NCBI GenBank assembly: GCA_029262055.1
Contig: JAJDAD010000034.1
Location: forward strand, 38,430-102,429
DNA length: 64,000 bases
Reading direction: 5' to 3'
Source: Candidatus Zhuqueibacterota bacterium
GTDB taxonomy: Bacteria > Zhuqueibacterota > Zhuqueibacteria > Oceanimicrobiales > Oceanimicrobiaceae
Part shown: one piece after another, positions 18,313 to 27,189 of the stretch
How the letters are laid out: each line of letters begins with the position of its first letter
How positions within the stretch are numbered: the first letter of the stretch is position 1
The notes under the pieces: model-generated
The model's database searches: none
Told to the model about the DNA's origin: nothing
The model's input: the letters and a program-made list of their open reading frames with translations, nothing else
Made by a program: the position numbers and the translations under genes

Positions 18313-18903
18313 ATGACTCCTAAGAACTCATTGCAGTCTCTGCTAACAGAGATTCATGCCTGTACCATTTGCGAGGCCCATCTGGAAGATGGGTCCCGGC
18401 CGGTATTGCAGATACATCAGAATGCGAGAGTGCTAATCGCGGGGCAAGCTCCCGGAAGAAAAGTGCATGAAATGGGCGTGCCTTTCGACGATGCCAGCGG
18501 CCGGCGTCTGCGTGAGTGGATGGGCGTGACGCGTGACGTCTTTTACGACCCGGAGCAGATAGCCATTGTGCCGATGGGCTTTTGCTATCCGGGAACAGGA
18601 AAGTCCGGCGACCTTCCGCCACGCCCGGAATGTGTGCCTGCGTGGCGCGAACGAGTCCTTGGCCACCTGCCGCGCCTCGAAGTGACGTTGGTTATCGGCA
18701 TGTACGCACAAGCATATCATCTGACCCGGGACCACTCTCGCGTGACAGAGACGGTGCGGTCTTGGGGTTTCTACTGGCCGAAAGTCGTTCCGCTTCCGCA
18801 CCCAAGCCCGCGCAATAACATTTGGCTTCAACGAAATCCCTGGTTTAGCAAAGAACTACTCCCCATGCTTCGGCAGCGCATTTCCCATGTACTTGCGGAT
18901 TGA
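18313..18903 (+). CDS. Uracil-DNA glycosylase superfamily protein
   Basis: A 196-residue protein with the UDG fold signatures: GQAPGRKVHEMGVPFDDASG (about 44-63, the water-activating loop region) and PLPHPSPRNN (about 161-170, the DNA-intercalation loop). Members are expected to excise uracil or related damaged bases. Cys17 and Cys20 (CTIC) and two later cysteines (GFCYPG, PECVPAW) could hold an Fe-S cluster as in family 4/5 UDGs, but the spacing differs from the classical enzymes, so activity is not assured. It follows the two-component genes by 93 nt and may be cotranscribed. Confidence 0.85.
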   Translation: MTPKNSLQSLLTEIHACTICEAHLEDGSRPVLQIHQNARVLIAGQAPGRKVHEMGVPFDDASGRRLREWMGVTRDVFYDPEQIAIVPMGFCYPGTGKSGDLPPRPECVPAWRERVLGHLPRLEVTLVIGMYAQAYHLTRDHSRVTETVRSWGFYWPKVVPLPHPSPRNNIWLQRNPWFSKELLPMLRQRISHVLAD

Positions 18904-19138
18904 TTTGCCGAAACAGTCCAACAAAGGATCTCCAAAAGACCAGCCAAAACTGCGCCGATCTTAGAAGTGTCAGGTCGCAGGTCCTGCGGTTTGGTTGGAT
19001 ATCCTCTCTTTCTGGTCAAGACAAAAAGTTACTATAATGGGTAGAATGTTACCGCATGCGGTGAGGTGCGGGGTCTTGGATTTGGTGCTCCCTGTTGTGG
19101 ACCTACATAAAAACAACACGATAGGGTGTGCGGTACCG

Positions 19139-19156
19139 TTTGGCACAACTTTTGAA
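19139..19156 (+). promoter_or_regulatory. Sigma-54-like promoter upstream of the GH63 glucosidase
   Basis: TTTGGCAC-AACTT-TTGAA keeps the sigma-54 -24 element and exact spacing to a -12-like TTGA; the consensus is TTGC, so one key base differs. Two other sites in the window share the same variant (49650, 53345). It lies about 115 nt before the glucosidase start. Apart from this, I see no gene in the 367-nt gap 18904-19270; a TTCGACT at about 19218 resembles a tRNA T-loop but lacks the arms. Confidence 0.45.
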
Positions 19157-19270
19157 CTATGCGAGCAGCGTTGTGTGAGGTTTTGACACTTGATGTCCGG
19201 ACATTCAGACGGATAGTGGTTCGACTCAGAGCTGTGTCTCGTTGCGCTCTTACCAACATTTGGAGAGTAA

Positions 19271-21922
19271 ATGGCACCTGAAAATAAGCGACTCACGGAA
19301 GCAAGTACGAAAAGCAGAGACTGGAAAAAGTGGGGGCCTTACCTAACTGAAAGGCAGTGGGGAACCGTTAGAGAGGATTACAGTCCACATGGCAATGCGT
19401 GGGAACATGTGACTCACGATATGGCCCGCAGCAAGGCTTATCGCTGGGGCGAGGAAGGTATCGCGGGGATCAGTGATGACCGCCAACTTCTGTGCTTCTC
19501 CGTGGCGCTTTGGAATGGCAGAGACCCGATTCTGAAGGAACGAATCTTTGGATTGACCGGCAATGAGGGTAACCACGGGGAAGATGCCAAAGAGTACTAC
19601 TACTACCTGGACAGCACCCCGACGCATTCGTACATGAAGATGCTTTACAAGTATCCTCAACAGGAATTTCCATATGCCCGGTTGGTTGAAGAGAATGGCC
19701 GGCGCGGAAAGGGTGACCCGGAGTTTGAATTGATCGACACCGGCTTGTTTGACAGCGACCGCTATTTTGATGTGTTTGTGGAGTATGCCAAGGCCGACCC
19801 TGAAGATATTCTGATTCGCGTGACCGCACACAACCGCGGCCCTGAAGAGGCTTCGCTCAACTTGCTGCCCCAGATCTGGTTTCGTAATACCTGGTCCTGG
19901 GATCCGGCAAGCGCCAAGCCGAGGATGTCAAAATCCGGTGACAACTCACTTCTGATTGACCATGCTGAGCTGGGAAAGATGTGGCTGTATTGCGAAGACC
20001 GCCCGGAATTGCTGTTTTGTGAGAATGAAAGTAACGCGCAGCGGTTGTACGGCGCAGGCAATGCAAAAGGATATTTCAAGGATGGTATCAATGACTATCT
20101 TATACACGGAAACCAAAAGGCCGTAAATCCTAAACAGGTGGGAACCAAGGCCGCCGCCAATTACGCTCAGACGATTTCGCCGGGAAACTTCACCGAACTG
20201 CGGCTACGCCTGAGTAAATCCAAGCAGGCCAAACCCTTCCAGCAGTACAAACAAATTTTCGCGACTCGTCTCAAAGAAGGAGACGAATTCTATGGAGAGC
20301 TGCAAAGCAATATCAGGAACGCGGACGAACGCAATGTGCAGCGCCAGGCGCTGGCCGGCATGTTGTGGTCGAAGCAGTTTTTCTACTACGATGTCAGTCA
20401 GTGGATAAACGGCGATCCCGGCCAACCGGAACCTCCGGCTGAAAGGCGAAAGGGTCGCAACCACGAATGGCTGCATCTGAACAACGCAGAAATCATCTCG
20501 ATGCCGGACAAATGGGAGTATCCCTGGTATGCTGCCTGGGATCTGGCATTTCATTGCATTCCCCTGGCGACGGTCGATACTGAGTTCGCGAAAGAGCAGC
20601 TTCTTCTGCTTACCCGTGAGTGGTACATGCATCCCAACGGTCAGTTGCCTGCTTATGAATGGGCGTTCGGGGATGTCAATCCGCCGGTGCACGCCTGGGC
20701 CACGTGGCGGGTCTACAAGATCGATGAGAAGGCAAACAATGGCACAGGCGATCGCGACTTTCTGGAGCGCGTTTTCCACAAACTCCTTCTCAATTTCACC
20801 TGGTGGGTCAATCGCAAGGATGAAGCGGGCAACAACATCTTTCAGGGCGGATTCCTGGGCTTGGACAATATCGGCGTGTTTGACCGCAGCTCTGAGCTAC
20901 CCACGGGCGGCCATATCGATCAGTCCGACGGCACCAGTTGGATGGCCATGTTTTCACTGAACATGATGCGTATCGCTTTGGAGCTGTCTCTGACCAAACC
21001 GATCTACCAGGACATGGCTACGAAGTTTCTGGAGCATTTCTTCTACATCGCCGGCGCCATGACCAATAGCGGCGGCGAAGGCATCGACTTGTGGGATGAT
21101 GAAGACGAGTTTTACTACGACACGCTGCACTGTCCCAACGGCAATCTGATTAGACTTAAGATCCATTCCATGGTTGGCCTGATTCCCATGTTTGCCGTTG
21201 AAACGCTGGAGCCGGAATTCCTGGAAAAGGTCCCCGAATTCAAAGAAAGACTCGAATGGTTTCTCAACTATCGAACTGACCTGGCGAGTCTCGTATCGCG
21301 ATGGCATGAACCTGGTTTGGGCGAGCGGCGACTGCTCTCGTTGCTGCGCGGGCACCGTATGAAACGCCTTCTGAAGCGGATGTTGGACGAGACGGAGTTC
21401 CTGTCGGACTACGGCGTGCGCGCTTTGTCGAAGTACCATCAGGAGCAGCCTTACGTTTTTAATACCAATGGCCAAGAATTCAAAGTAACTTATCAGCCCG
21501 GCGAGTCTGACACCGGCTTGTTTGGTGGGAATTCGAATTGGCGGGGTCCAATTTGGTTTCCGGTCAACTTTCTGATTATCGAGTCGCTGCAGAAGTTTCA
21601 TCACTACTACGGGGACGATTTCAAAATCGAGTGCCCCACTGGTTCCGGCAACTATGCCACTATTCTTGAAGTTGCCAACGAGCTAAGCAACCGCCTGGCG
21701 CGCCTTTTTCTGAGAGATGAAAGTGGGAAGCGGCCGGTATTTGGAGACAATGACAAATTTCAGACCGACCCGCATTTCCGCGACTATGTTTTGTTTTATG
21801 AGTACTTTCACGGCGATAACGGCCGCGGCGTAGGTGCATCCCATCAAACCGGCTGGACCGGGGTCGTCGCGAAACTATTACAACCCAGAAGGCCTGAGGA
21901 AAAAGGCAAGAAAAAGCAATAA
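19271..21922 (+). CDS. GH63-like glucosidase (MGH1-type)
   Basis: An 883-residue cytosolic glycoside hydrolase related to bacterial GH63 enzymes, which remove alpha-linked glucose or mannose from oligosaccharides or glycosylated solutes. The conserved N-terminal block ([18 protein letters not shown], about residues 36-53) and the DARs-like aromatic segments ([55 protein letters not shown]) are typical. The (alpha/alpha)6 domain fills roughly residues 330-880. No signal peptide is present. It opens the glucan/glucose block and is followed by SDR and debranching genes, suggesting it feeds glucose into the pathway. The natural substrate (for example mannosylglycerate or trehalose-like sugars) is not determined. 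Confidence 0.88.
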   Translation: MAPENKRLTEASTKSRDWKKWGPYLTERQWGTVREDYSPHGNAWEHVTHDMARSKAYRWGEEGIAGISDDRQLLCFSVALWNGRDPILKERIFGLTGNEGNHGEDAKEYYYYLDSTPTHSYMKMLYKYPQQEFPYARLVEENGRRGKGDPEFELIDTGLFDSDRYFDVFVEYAKADPEDILIRVTAHNRGPEEASLNLLPQIWFRNTWSWDPASAKPRMSKSGDNSLLIDHAELGKMWLYCEDRPELLFCENESNAQRLYGAGNAKGYFKDGINDYLIHGNQKAVNPKQVGTKAAANYAQTISPGNFTELRLRLSKSKQAKPFQQYKQIFATRLKEGDEFYGELQSNIRNADERNVQRQALAGMLWSKQFFYYDVSQWINGDPGQPEPPAERRKGRNHEWLHLNNAEIISMPDKWEYPWYAAWDLAFHCIPLATVDTEFAKEQLLLLTREWYMHPNGQLPAYEWAFGDVNPPVHAWATWRVYKIDEKANNGTGDRDFLERVFHKLLLNFTWWVNRKDEAGNNIFQGGFLGLDNIGVFDRSSELPTGGHIDQSDGTSWMAMFSLNMMRIALELSLTKPIYQDMATKFLEHFFYIAGAMTNSGGEGIDLWDDEDEFYYDTLHCPNGNLIRLKIHSMVGLIPMFAVETLEPEFLEKVPEFKERLEWFLNYRTDLASLVSRWHEPGLGERRLLSLLRGHRMKRLLKRMLDETEFLSDYGVRALSKYHQEQPYVFNTNGQEFKVTYQPGESDTGLFGGNSNWRGPIWFPVNFLIIESLQKFHHYYGDDFKIECPTGSGNYATILEVANELSNRLARLFLRDESGKRPVFGDNDKFQTDPHFRDYVLFYEYFHGDNGRGVGASHQTGWTGVVAKLLQPRRPEEKGKKKQ

Positions 21923-21963
21923 GAACCAAAGATGACAATCGGAAACTTAGAGGATAGCAAGAA

Positions 21964-22821
21964 ATGAGTAACTCCAAGCTAGAGAAATACCCGGACGTTG
22001 TAATGCCTAAATGCGAGCCCCTGAAGATTCTGAAGAATCAAAAAGCGCTCGTGACCGGTGCCAATTCCGGAATAGGCAAAGCCGTGGCGATTGCCCTGGG
22101 CGAGGCCGGCGCTGATGTTGTCGTCAACTACCGTTCCGGGGAAGACGCCGCTCAAGAGGTGGTTGATATAATCGCGGAGTTTGGGAGCCGGGCCATCGCA
22201 TATCAGGCGGATGTCTCGCAAGAAGATCAAGTAACTGCAATGTTCAAGAAAATGTTTGAAGAATTTGGTACGGTAGATATCCTGGTAAACAATGCCGGTC
22301 TACAGCAGGACGCCCCTTTTGACGAGATGACCTTGCAGCAGTGGAACACGGTCCTGAATGTGAATCTTACGGGTCAATTTCTGTGTGCCCGTGAGGCGGT
22401 ACGCGAATTCAAAAGGCGCGGTGTGGTCGAAGACGTGTCAAGTTCAGCCGGCAAGATCATTTGCATGAGTTCAGTTCATGAAACCATACCGTGGGCTGGT
22501 CATGTCAACTATGCCGCTTCGAAAGGGGGCGTGATGTTGATGATGAAGAGCATTGCCCAGGAGGTCGGACCGTATCGCATCCGGGTGAACAGTATCGCTC
22601 CCGGCGCAATTCGCACGCCCATAAATACCGAGGCCTGGAGCACTCCCGAGGCCTACGATGCTCTTATGGAGCTGGTACCCTACCGGCGCATCGGCGAACC
22701 TGAAGATATTGGTCGGGCGGCTGTCTGGCTTGCCTCGGACTTATCGGACTATGTCAATGGCACAAGCTTGTTCGTTGACGGCGGTATGACGCTTTATCCA
22801 GGTTTTGCAACGGGCGGTTGA
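21964..22821 (+). CDS. SDR oxidoreductase, glucose 1-dehydrogenase type
   Basis: A 285-residue classical short-chain dehydrogenase. The cofactor motif TGANSGIGKA is near residue 32, NNAG near 110, and the catalytic Ser-Tyr-Lys is visible (MSSVHE, YAASKGG). The extended N-terminus and overall pattern resemble general stress protein 39 and Bacillus glucose 1-dehydrogenase. Oxidation of glucose to gluconolactone would fit the gluconolactonase-like gene downstream, but the reaction is inferred. The start has a GAGG site. It sits 41 nt after the glucosidase, likely the same transcript. Confidence 0.88.
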   Translation: MSNSKLEKYPDVVMPKCEPLKILKNQKALVTGANSGIGKAVAIALGEAGADVVVNYRSGEDAAQEVVDIIAEFGSRAIAYQADVSQEDQVTAMFKKMFEEFGTVDILVNNAGLQQDAPFDEMTLQQWNTVLNVNLTGQFLCAREAVREFKRRGVVEDVSSSAGKIICMSSVHETIPWAGHVNYAASKGGVMLMMKSIAQEVGPYRIRVNSIAPGAIRTPINTEAWSTPEAYDALMELVPYRRIGEPEDIGRAAVWLASDLSDYVNGTSLFVDGGMTLYPGFATGG

Positions 22822-22847
22822 GCAATATATAGCATTTCGGATTTAAG

Positions 22848-22990
22848 GTCATTCTGAGCGCGAAGTGACGGATTGTGCTGTCAGGAAATCCATGAAAGCG
22901 CGAAGAATCTTCGAGTGGCTGGGGAGATTCTTCGCACACAGTCGGTCCCATGCAGAAACACGGAATTTTGCACCCTGTGCTCAGGATGAC
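22848..22990. repeat. Nested inverted repeat (REP/MITE-like)
   Basis: Outer arms GTCATTCTGAGC (22848-22859) and GCTCAGGATGAC (22979-22990) are near-complementary, and inner arms GCGAAGAATCT (22900-22910) and AGATTCTTCGC (22925-22935) are perfectly complementary. From memory, very similar arms recur as dispersed non-coding palindromes in many bacterial genomes. It fills most of the 267-nt gap before the DUF2582 gene; a further GGGCAT/ATGCCC stem lies at 23028-23053. Confidence 0.75.
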
Positions 22991-23088
22991 ATGTAAGTAA
23001 CTGTTTAGAATATAAATATGCAAGCGAGGGCATGAGTCAATATGTCAATGCCCATTAACTTTTCATCTTTCTTTGAAAGGAGTATGCT

Positions 23089-23286
23089 ATGATTTATGAA
23101 ATCGGTGAGACTGCCGGAAAGGTTTGGCAAGTCTTAAACGACAATGGGGAGTCGACCCTAGCAAAAGTCAAAAAGCAAGTAGGCGCTTCAACTGAGGTCT
23201 TACATCAGGCGATTGGCTGGCTTGCGCGCGAGGACAAGTTGAATATCTCAAAGAAAGGATCTTCGGTCAAATTTTCAGTGAAGTGA
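23089..23286 (+). CDS. Winged helix-turn-helix protein (DUF2582 type)
   Basis: A 65-residue protein that matches the DUF2582 winged-helix family along its whole length (MIYEIGETAGKVWQVLNDNG ... AIGWLAREDKLNI). Such proteins are thought to bind DNA; targets are unknown. It has an excellent AAAGGAG site and lies next to the single receiver domain gene, so the pair may form a small regulatory unit. It follows a dispersed repeat and a short stem-loop that may regulate it. Confidence 0.85.
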   Translation: MIYEIGETAGKVWQVLNDNGESTLAKVKKQVGASTEVLHQAIGWLAREDKLNISKKGSSVKFSVK

Positions 23287-23321
23287 TTCGAGAACGGCCA
23301 TAACAGCGGGAGGATTTCAAT

Positions 23322-23666
23322 ATGGCTCGGATTCTGTTAAACGAGAGTGACCCAGTCCGCCGTCGGATGCTCAAAACACGTATCGAACGCAACGGCCACA
23401 TTGTTCGGTCACTGAAGCGACCTCAGGAGATCGGCAAGATATCAGGCGAGACGGGAATCGACATTATGATTGTGGATATGGATGAACAGTCATTGGATGA
23501 CCTTTCGGAGGAGGTTTCCAATTTGAACGGAATCAAACTGCTGCTGCAGGCAAGCCGCAACGACTTAAGATTTGACTTTCGCTCCTGGATAGCAGATGAC
23601 GTTTTCTGTAAAAGCGACCGGGGTGAAAATATGATGGTTGCGATAAACAAGGCACTGCGGTACTGA
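23322..23666 (+). CDS. Stand-alone receiver-like domain protein
   Basis: A 114-residue protein with a receiver-like fold and no output domain. The acidic residues Glu8 and Asp10, a candidate phospho-acceptor Asp52 (MIVDMDEQ) and a Lys97 after beta5 (VFCKSD) fit a CheY-like protein, but sequence similarity is weak and the usual Thr/Ser is shifted. It has a GGGAGG site and sits between the DUF2582 and YHS-HbpS genes. It could be a diverged response regulator or a phosphorelay intermediate; assignment is moderate. Confidence 0.65.
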   Translation: MARILLNESDPVRRRMLKTRIERNGHIVRSLKRPQEIGKISGETGIDIMIVDMDEQSLDDLSEEVSNLNGIKLLLQASRNDLRFDFRSWIADDVFCKSDRGENMMVAINKALRY

Positions 23667-23724
23667 CAGCAATAATCATAACTAAAAAGAGTATTTGGTT
23701 CCTGAATTTGGGAGGAGATCAATC

Positions 23725-24636
23725 ATGTTAAAGACCGCAATGAGAACGTTTGTACCGGCATGTTTGTTGTTTGTCGCAATGTCGTCAAGTCAAGTGCACG
23801 CGCAGCAGGGATACCTGGTGAATGCGAATGATAAAGGCGTCATCATCGACGGTTACGACCCGGTTGCTTTTTTCACCGAAAAGAAACCTGTGCCCGGCGA
23901 TCAAAAATATCAAACCGCGTACAACGGCGCTACCTATCATTTTACATCCGAAAAGAATTTGAAAGCATTCGTCAAGAATCCGGAAAAGTATGCCCCGCAA
24001 TATGGTGGTTTCTGCGCGGTAGCGATGTCGATGGGCCATTTACAACCCATTGATGTCAGCCTGTTCGATGTAGTGGACGGAAAGCTATACCTGCAACGAA
24101 ACGCCAAAGCGGCCGGCATGTGGAAAAAAATGGGCGCGAAAATGGCTATTGCGAAGGCTAATGAGAATTGGCCCAAAGTACATGCTAAACATAGCAGCTA
24201 TCTGACTGCCGCTCAACTCAGCGACAATTTGGAGCTTTCCCTGGAAGCCGCAAAAGCGATGGTCGATGCTGGACGCAAGTATGCCAAAGAGCACAGAGCT
24301 CCCGGTGGCGCCATTGCTATCGTAGACGCAGGCGGCCATCTCCTCTACCTGGAGCGCCTGGATGGTACATTTCCGGCCGCTGCCATGGTTTCTTATGAAA
24401 AGGCGCGCACGGCAGCGATGTTTCGATTTCCCTCCAAGAAACTCGAGGACGCGATAATTGGCGGCAGAGGTTCTCTGGTAACCGTTGGCCACAATATGCT
24501 GCGTGGCGGGTTACCCATTCACTACCGGGGTCGTGTGGTTGGCGGTATCGGCGTAAGCGGGGCTGCCAGCGCCGACCAGGATGTTGAGATTGCCGCAGCC
24601 GGCATCAATGCTAAATTTGGTCAGGGAACCAACTGA
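23725..24636 (+). CDS. Exported YHS-domain plus HbpS/GlcG-domain fusion
   Basis: A 303-residue protein. The start at 23725 is chosen for its GGAGGAG site and signal peptide (MLKTAMRTFVPACLLFV ... VHAQ). A YHS domain (about 30-125: IDGYDPVAFFTEKKPV, YHFTSEKNLKAFVKNPEKY, YGGFCA) is usually tied to metal handling. It is followed by a GlcG/HbpS domain (about 165-300: APGGAIAIVDAGGHLLYLERLD, GGLPIHYRGRVVGGIGVSG), a family in which HbpS binds haem and senses redox stress. A two-domain periplasmic redox or metal sensor is plausible; the partner is unknown. A stem-loop follows the gene. Confidence 0.88.
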   Translation: MLKTAMRTFVPACLLFVAMSSSQVHAQQGYLVNANDKGVIIDGYDPVAFFTEKKPVPGDQKYQTAYNGATYHFTSEKNLKAFVKNPEKYAPQYGGFCAVAMSMGHLQPIDVSLFDVVDGKLYLQRNAKAAGMWKKMGAKMAIAKANENWPKVHAKHSSYLTAAQLSDNLELSLEAAKAMVDAGRKYAKEHRAPGGAIAIVDAGGHLLYLERLDGTFPAAAMVSYEKARTAAMFRFPSKKLEDAIIGGRGSLVTVGHNMLRGGLPIHYRGRVVGGIGVSGAASADQDVEIAAAGINAKFGQGTN

Positions 24637-24677
24637 GTATCCTTGAAGCCCTACAAATAACTCTCTTTCCCTCCAAC

Positions 24678-24709
24678 GATTGGTCTCCGCCAAAACGGGG
24701 AGGCCAATC
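24678..24709 (+). other. Stable stem-loop after the YHS-HbpS gene
   Basis: GATTGGTCTCC (24678-24688) pairs with GGAGGCCAATC (24699-24709) with one G-U wobble and a 10-nt loop. No T-run follows; it may act as a weak terminator or a transcript-processing and stability element ahead of the gluconolactonase-like gene. Confidence 0.5.
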
Positions 24710-24764
24710 AGGTAATGGTGGGCGCAGGGACTGGAAATCGATTCAATACGGAGGAAGATTATCC

Positions 24765-26435
24765 ATGCGGTTTTCCGAGATTAATCTCATAGTCTTTAGC
24801 CTTGCTTTGTGGCTGAACTTGCCTGGCCGGGACGTTCTTGCCCAGGAATCCGTCGAACTGGCCATCGGGACACCTGATGCGGTTGTTGACCTTAGAACCC
24901 AGGAAGGTGTCGACCTGCTCGACACGCAGTGGCGTTACAGTGACGCCCAAATCATCGAAAGCGATTTCAACGCTCCGGGTCCGAAAGGCCAGGATAAACT
25001 GAAACTCTACCCGGCCGGCAAGCCGATCAAGACCAATGACATTGCACCAAAGGCCGGCGGTGCTGATTTTGACGATAGCAAGTGGGAAGTGCTCAGCCCG
25101 CTATCCCTCGAGGAGAGGAGAGGTACGGGTAGGCTGTCGTTTAACTGGTATCGAATGAACGTTACGGTGCCCGCAAAGATAGCGAATTTCGATGCGACAG
25201 GTTCAACCGCAGTTCTTGAGATCGTCATCGATGATTATGCCGAGGTTTGGGTTGACGGCAAGCTGTCAAAAAGCTTTGGGCAGTCCGGTGGCTCTGTGGT
25301 CAAGGGCTGGAACGCAAGAAATCGGGTCGAACTCGGGAATGATCTGAGGCCAGGTCAACAGATTCAGATCGCGATTCTGGGAATCAACGGCCCCATGGCG
25401 GACATGCCGGATAACTACATCTGGATACGGTCGGCAGCGGTTGATTTCTATAAGGAAAGGCCGAAATTCAAGCACTGGCAGGATGTCGGCGAGATTGTGC
25501 GCATCGACCCTGCTCTCGACGAAATCATCGACCCTGAAGCCAAGATTGAGCGAATCGCGACGGGCTTTCAATTCACCGAAGGACCTCTCTGGCATCCGAA
25601 CGGCTATCTCCTGTTCAGCGATCCCAACGCGAACGTGATTTACTCATATCATCCGAATGGCAACGTCGCCATTTTTAGGACCAAAAGCGGTTACTCCGGT
25701 TTTGATATTGGGGAATATCATCAACCGGGTTCAAATGGCCTGGCTTTCGATCAAGAAGGGCGACTTGTGGTGTGTGAGCATGGGAATCGCAGGATCGTTC
25801 GCCTCGAGCACAAAGGGCCGGTGACTGTTTTGGCTGATTCATATAAGGGCATGCGGTTCAACAGTCCAAACGACCTGGTTTACCGGTCGGACGGAGCCCT
25901 CTACATAACAGACCCACCGTACGGTCTGCCCAAGTTTTTCGATGACCCCGGAAAGGAAACGCCCCACCAGGGTATTTACTGTCTGATTGGAGATGAACTG
26001 AAACTGGTGGCCACAGACTTGGGTGGACCGAACGGGATTGCTTTCTCCCCGGATGAAAAATACCTCTATGCCAGCAACTGGGATATCCGGGACATCCACA
26101 ACACAAAAGTCATCATGCGTTACGAAGCGCACAAGGATGGTACGCTGTCCAACGGAGAGGTCTTTTTCGATATGAATAAGACCGACGATGAAGAGGCCCT
26201 GGACGGACTCAAGGTAGATGTGAAAGGAAACATCTACTCTTCCGCCCCTGGTGGTGTTTGGATTATTTCTTCTCAAGGAAAGTATTTGGGTAAAATCAAG
26301 GCTCCGGAAAGGCCGGCGAACATGGCATGGGGTGACTCCGACGGCAAAACGCTGTACATGACTGCCCACAGCGGTCTCTACAAGATGCGAGTTAAGATTG
26401 CTGGATTTCGGAGTTTTGAAAAGCTCTATCAATAA
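24765..26435 (+). CDS. Exported SMP-30/gluconolactonase-like protein with N-terminal jelly-roll domain
   Basis: A 556-residue protein with a signal peptide (MRFSEINLIVFSLALWLNL, cleaved near ...VLAQ). Residues about 85-225 look like a galactose-binding-type beta domain (DDSKWEVLSPLSL, FNWYRMNVTVP, IDDYAEVWVDGKL). Residues about 250-550 form an SMP-30/gluconolactonase beta-propeller with TEGPLWHPNGYLLFSD, SNGLAFDQEGRLVVCEHGNRR (split metal and substrate segments), SPNDLVYRSDGALYITDPPYG and PNGIAFSPDEKYLYASN. It may open sugar lactones made by the SDR upstream, but in the periplasm. RBS ACGGAGG. The two-domain arrangement is uncommon in my experience. Confidence 0.85.
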   Translation: MRFSEINLIVFSLALWLNLPGRDVLAQESVELAIGTPDAVVDLRTQEGVDLLDTQWRYSDAQIIESDFNAPGPKGQDKLKLYPAGKPIKTNDIAPKAGGADFDDSKWEVLSPLSLEERRGTGRLSFNWYRMNVTVPAKIANFDATGSTAVLEIVIDDYAEVWVDGKLSKSFGQSGGSVVKGWNARNRVELGNDLRPGQQIQIAILGINGPMADMPDNYIWIRSAAVDFYKERPKFKHWQDVGEIVRIDPALDEIIDPEAKIERIATGFQFTEGPLWHPNGYLLFSDPNANVIYSYHPNGNVAIFRTKSGYSGFDIGEYHQPGSNGLAFDQEGRLVVCEHGNRRIVRLEHKGPVTVLADSYKGMRFNSPNDLVYRSDGALYITDPPYGLPKFFDDPGKETPHQGIYCLIGDELKLVATDLGGPNGIAFSPDEKYLYASNWDIRDIHNTKVIMRYEAHKDGTLSNGEVFFDMNKTDDEEALDGLKVDVKGNIYSSAPGGVWIISSQGKYLGKIKAPERPANMAWGDSDGKTLYMTAHSGLYKMRVKIAGFRSFEKLYQ

Positions 26436-26452
26436 TCAGAGGCATGAAAAAA

Positions 26453-27172
26453 ATGAAGACCGATCTCAAAGACAAAGTCGTCCTGATCTCTGGCGGCACA
26501 GGAGGTCTGGGGTCCCACGTTACGCGAGCCTTCCTTGAGGCCGAGGCACTGGTTTTTGTCAGCTACACCAAAGAAGCATACTTCGAGGGCTTAAGGCAGC
26601 GCCTGGCGCCAGACAGTGACCGCCTCTGCGGAGTAAAGAACAACATCCTCGATGATCATGACGTCAAGCACATGGTTGCAGAAGTAATCGAACAAGCAGG
26701 CAGAATCGATGTGCTGAGCAATTTGGTTGGCGGTTTTCTGGCCGGGACTCCTATCACGCACACCAGCGAAGAGCAGTGGGACAAGATGATCGCTCTTAAC
26801 CTGAAGTCGGCGGTAAACGCATGCCGGAACGTCTTGCCTGCAATGGTCATGCAGAAAAGTGGCAGGATAATCAATGTTGGCGCACAACCGGGATTGACCG
26901 GAGCGCCGGGAATGGCAGCATACGCGGCGAGCAAAGCCGCACTTATTAACTTCACGAAGTCTCTGGCGGCGGAGTACGGTTCAGAGAATATCACTGCCAA
27001 TGCTATCATCCCCGGTACCATCGACACTCCGGCCAACCGCAAAGCCATGCCGGATGCGGATTTTGGTTCCTGGGTTACCGGTGAGTCTTTGGCCGGCATC
27101 ACAGTATTCTATGCATCGAATTTGGCCCGGGACATCAACGGCACGGTGGTGCCGGTATTTGGAAAAGCCTAA
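26453..27172 (+). CDS. SDR-family oxidoreductase
   Basis: A 239-residue short-chain dehydrogenase (start at 26453; AGAGG lies 10 nt upstream, too near the earlier ATG at 26444). The cofactor loop is changed to SGGTGGLGSHV, with LVGG in place of NNAG and the catalytic YAASKAA intact. The substrate is unknown. Its stop overlaps an in-frame ATG of the debranching enzyme ORF and the real ribosome site of that gene, implying cotranscription of the two. It is more diverged than the SDR at 21964. Confidence 0.85.
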   Translation: MKTDLKDKVVLISGGTGGLGSHVTRAFLEAEALVFVSYTKEAYFEGLRQRLAPDSDRLCGVKNNILDDHDVKHMVAEVIEQAGRIDVLSNLVGGFLAGTPITHTSEEQWDKMIALNLKSAVNACRNVLPAMVMQKSGRIINVGAQPGLTGAPGMAAYAASKAALINFTKSLAAEYGSENITANAIIPGTIDTPANRKAMPDADFGSWVTGESLAGITVFYASNLARDINGTVVPVFGKA

Positions 27173-27189
27173 TGAGGGAGACGAAATCA

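Noticed and set aside
19205..19240. GGTTCGACTC motif resembling a tRNA T-loop
   Set aside because: No 5-bp T-stem, acceptor stem or anticodon arm can be formed around it.
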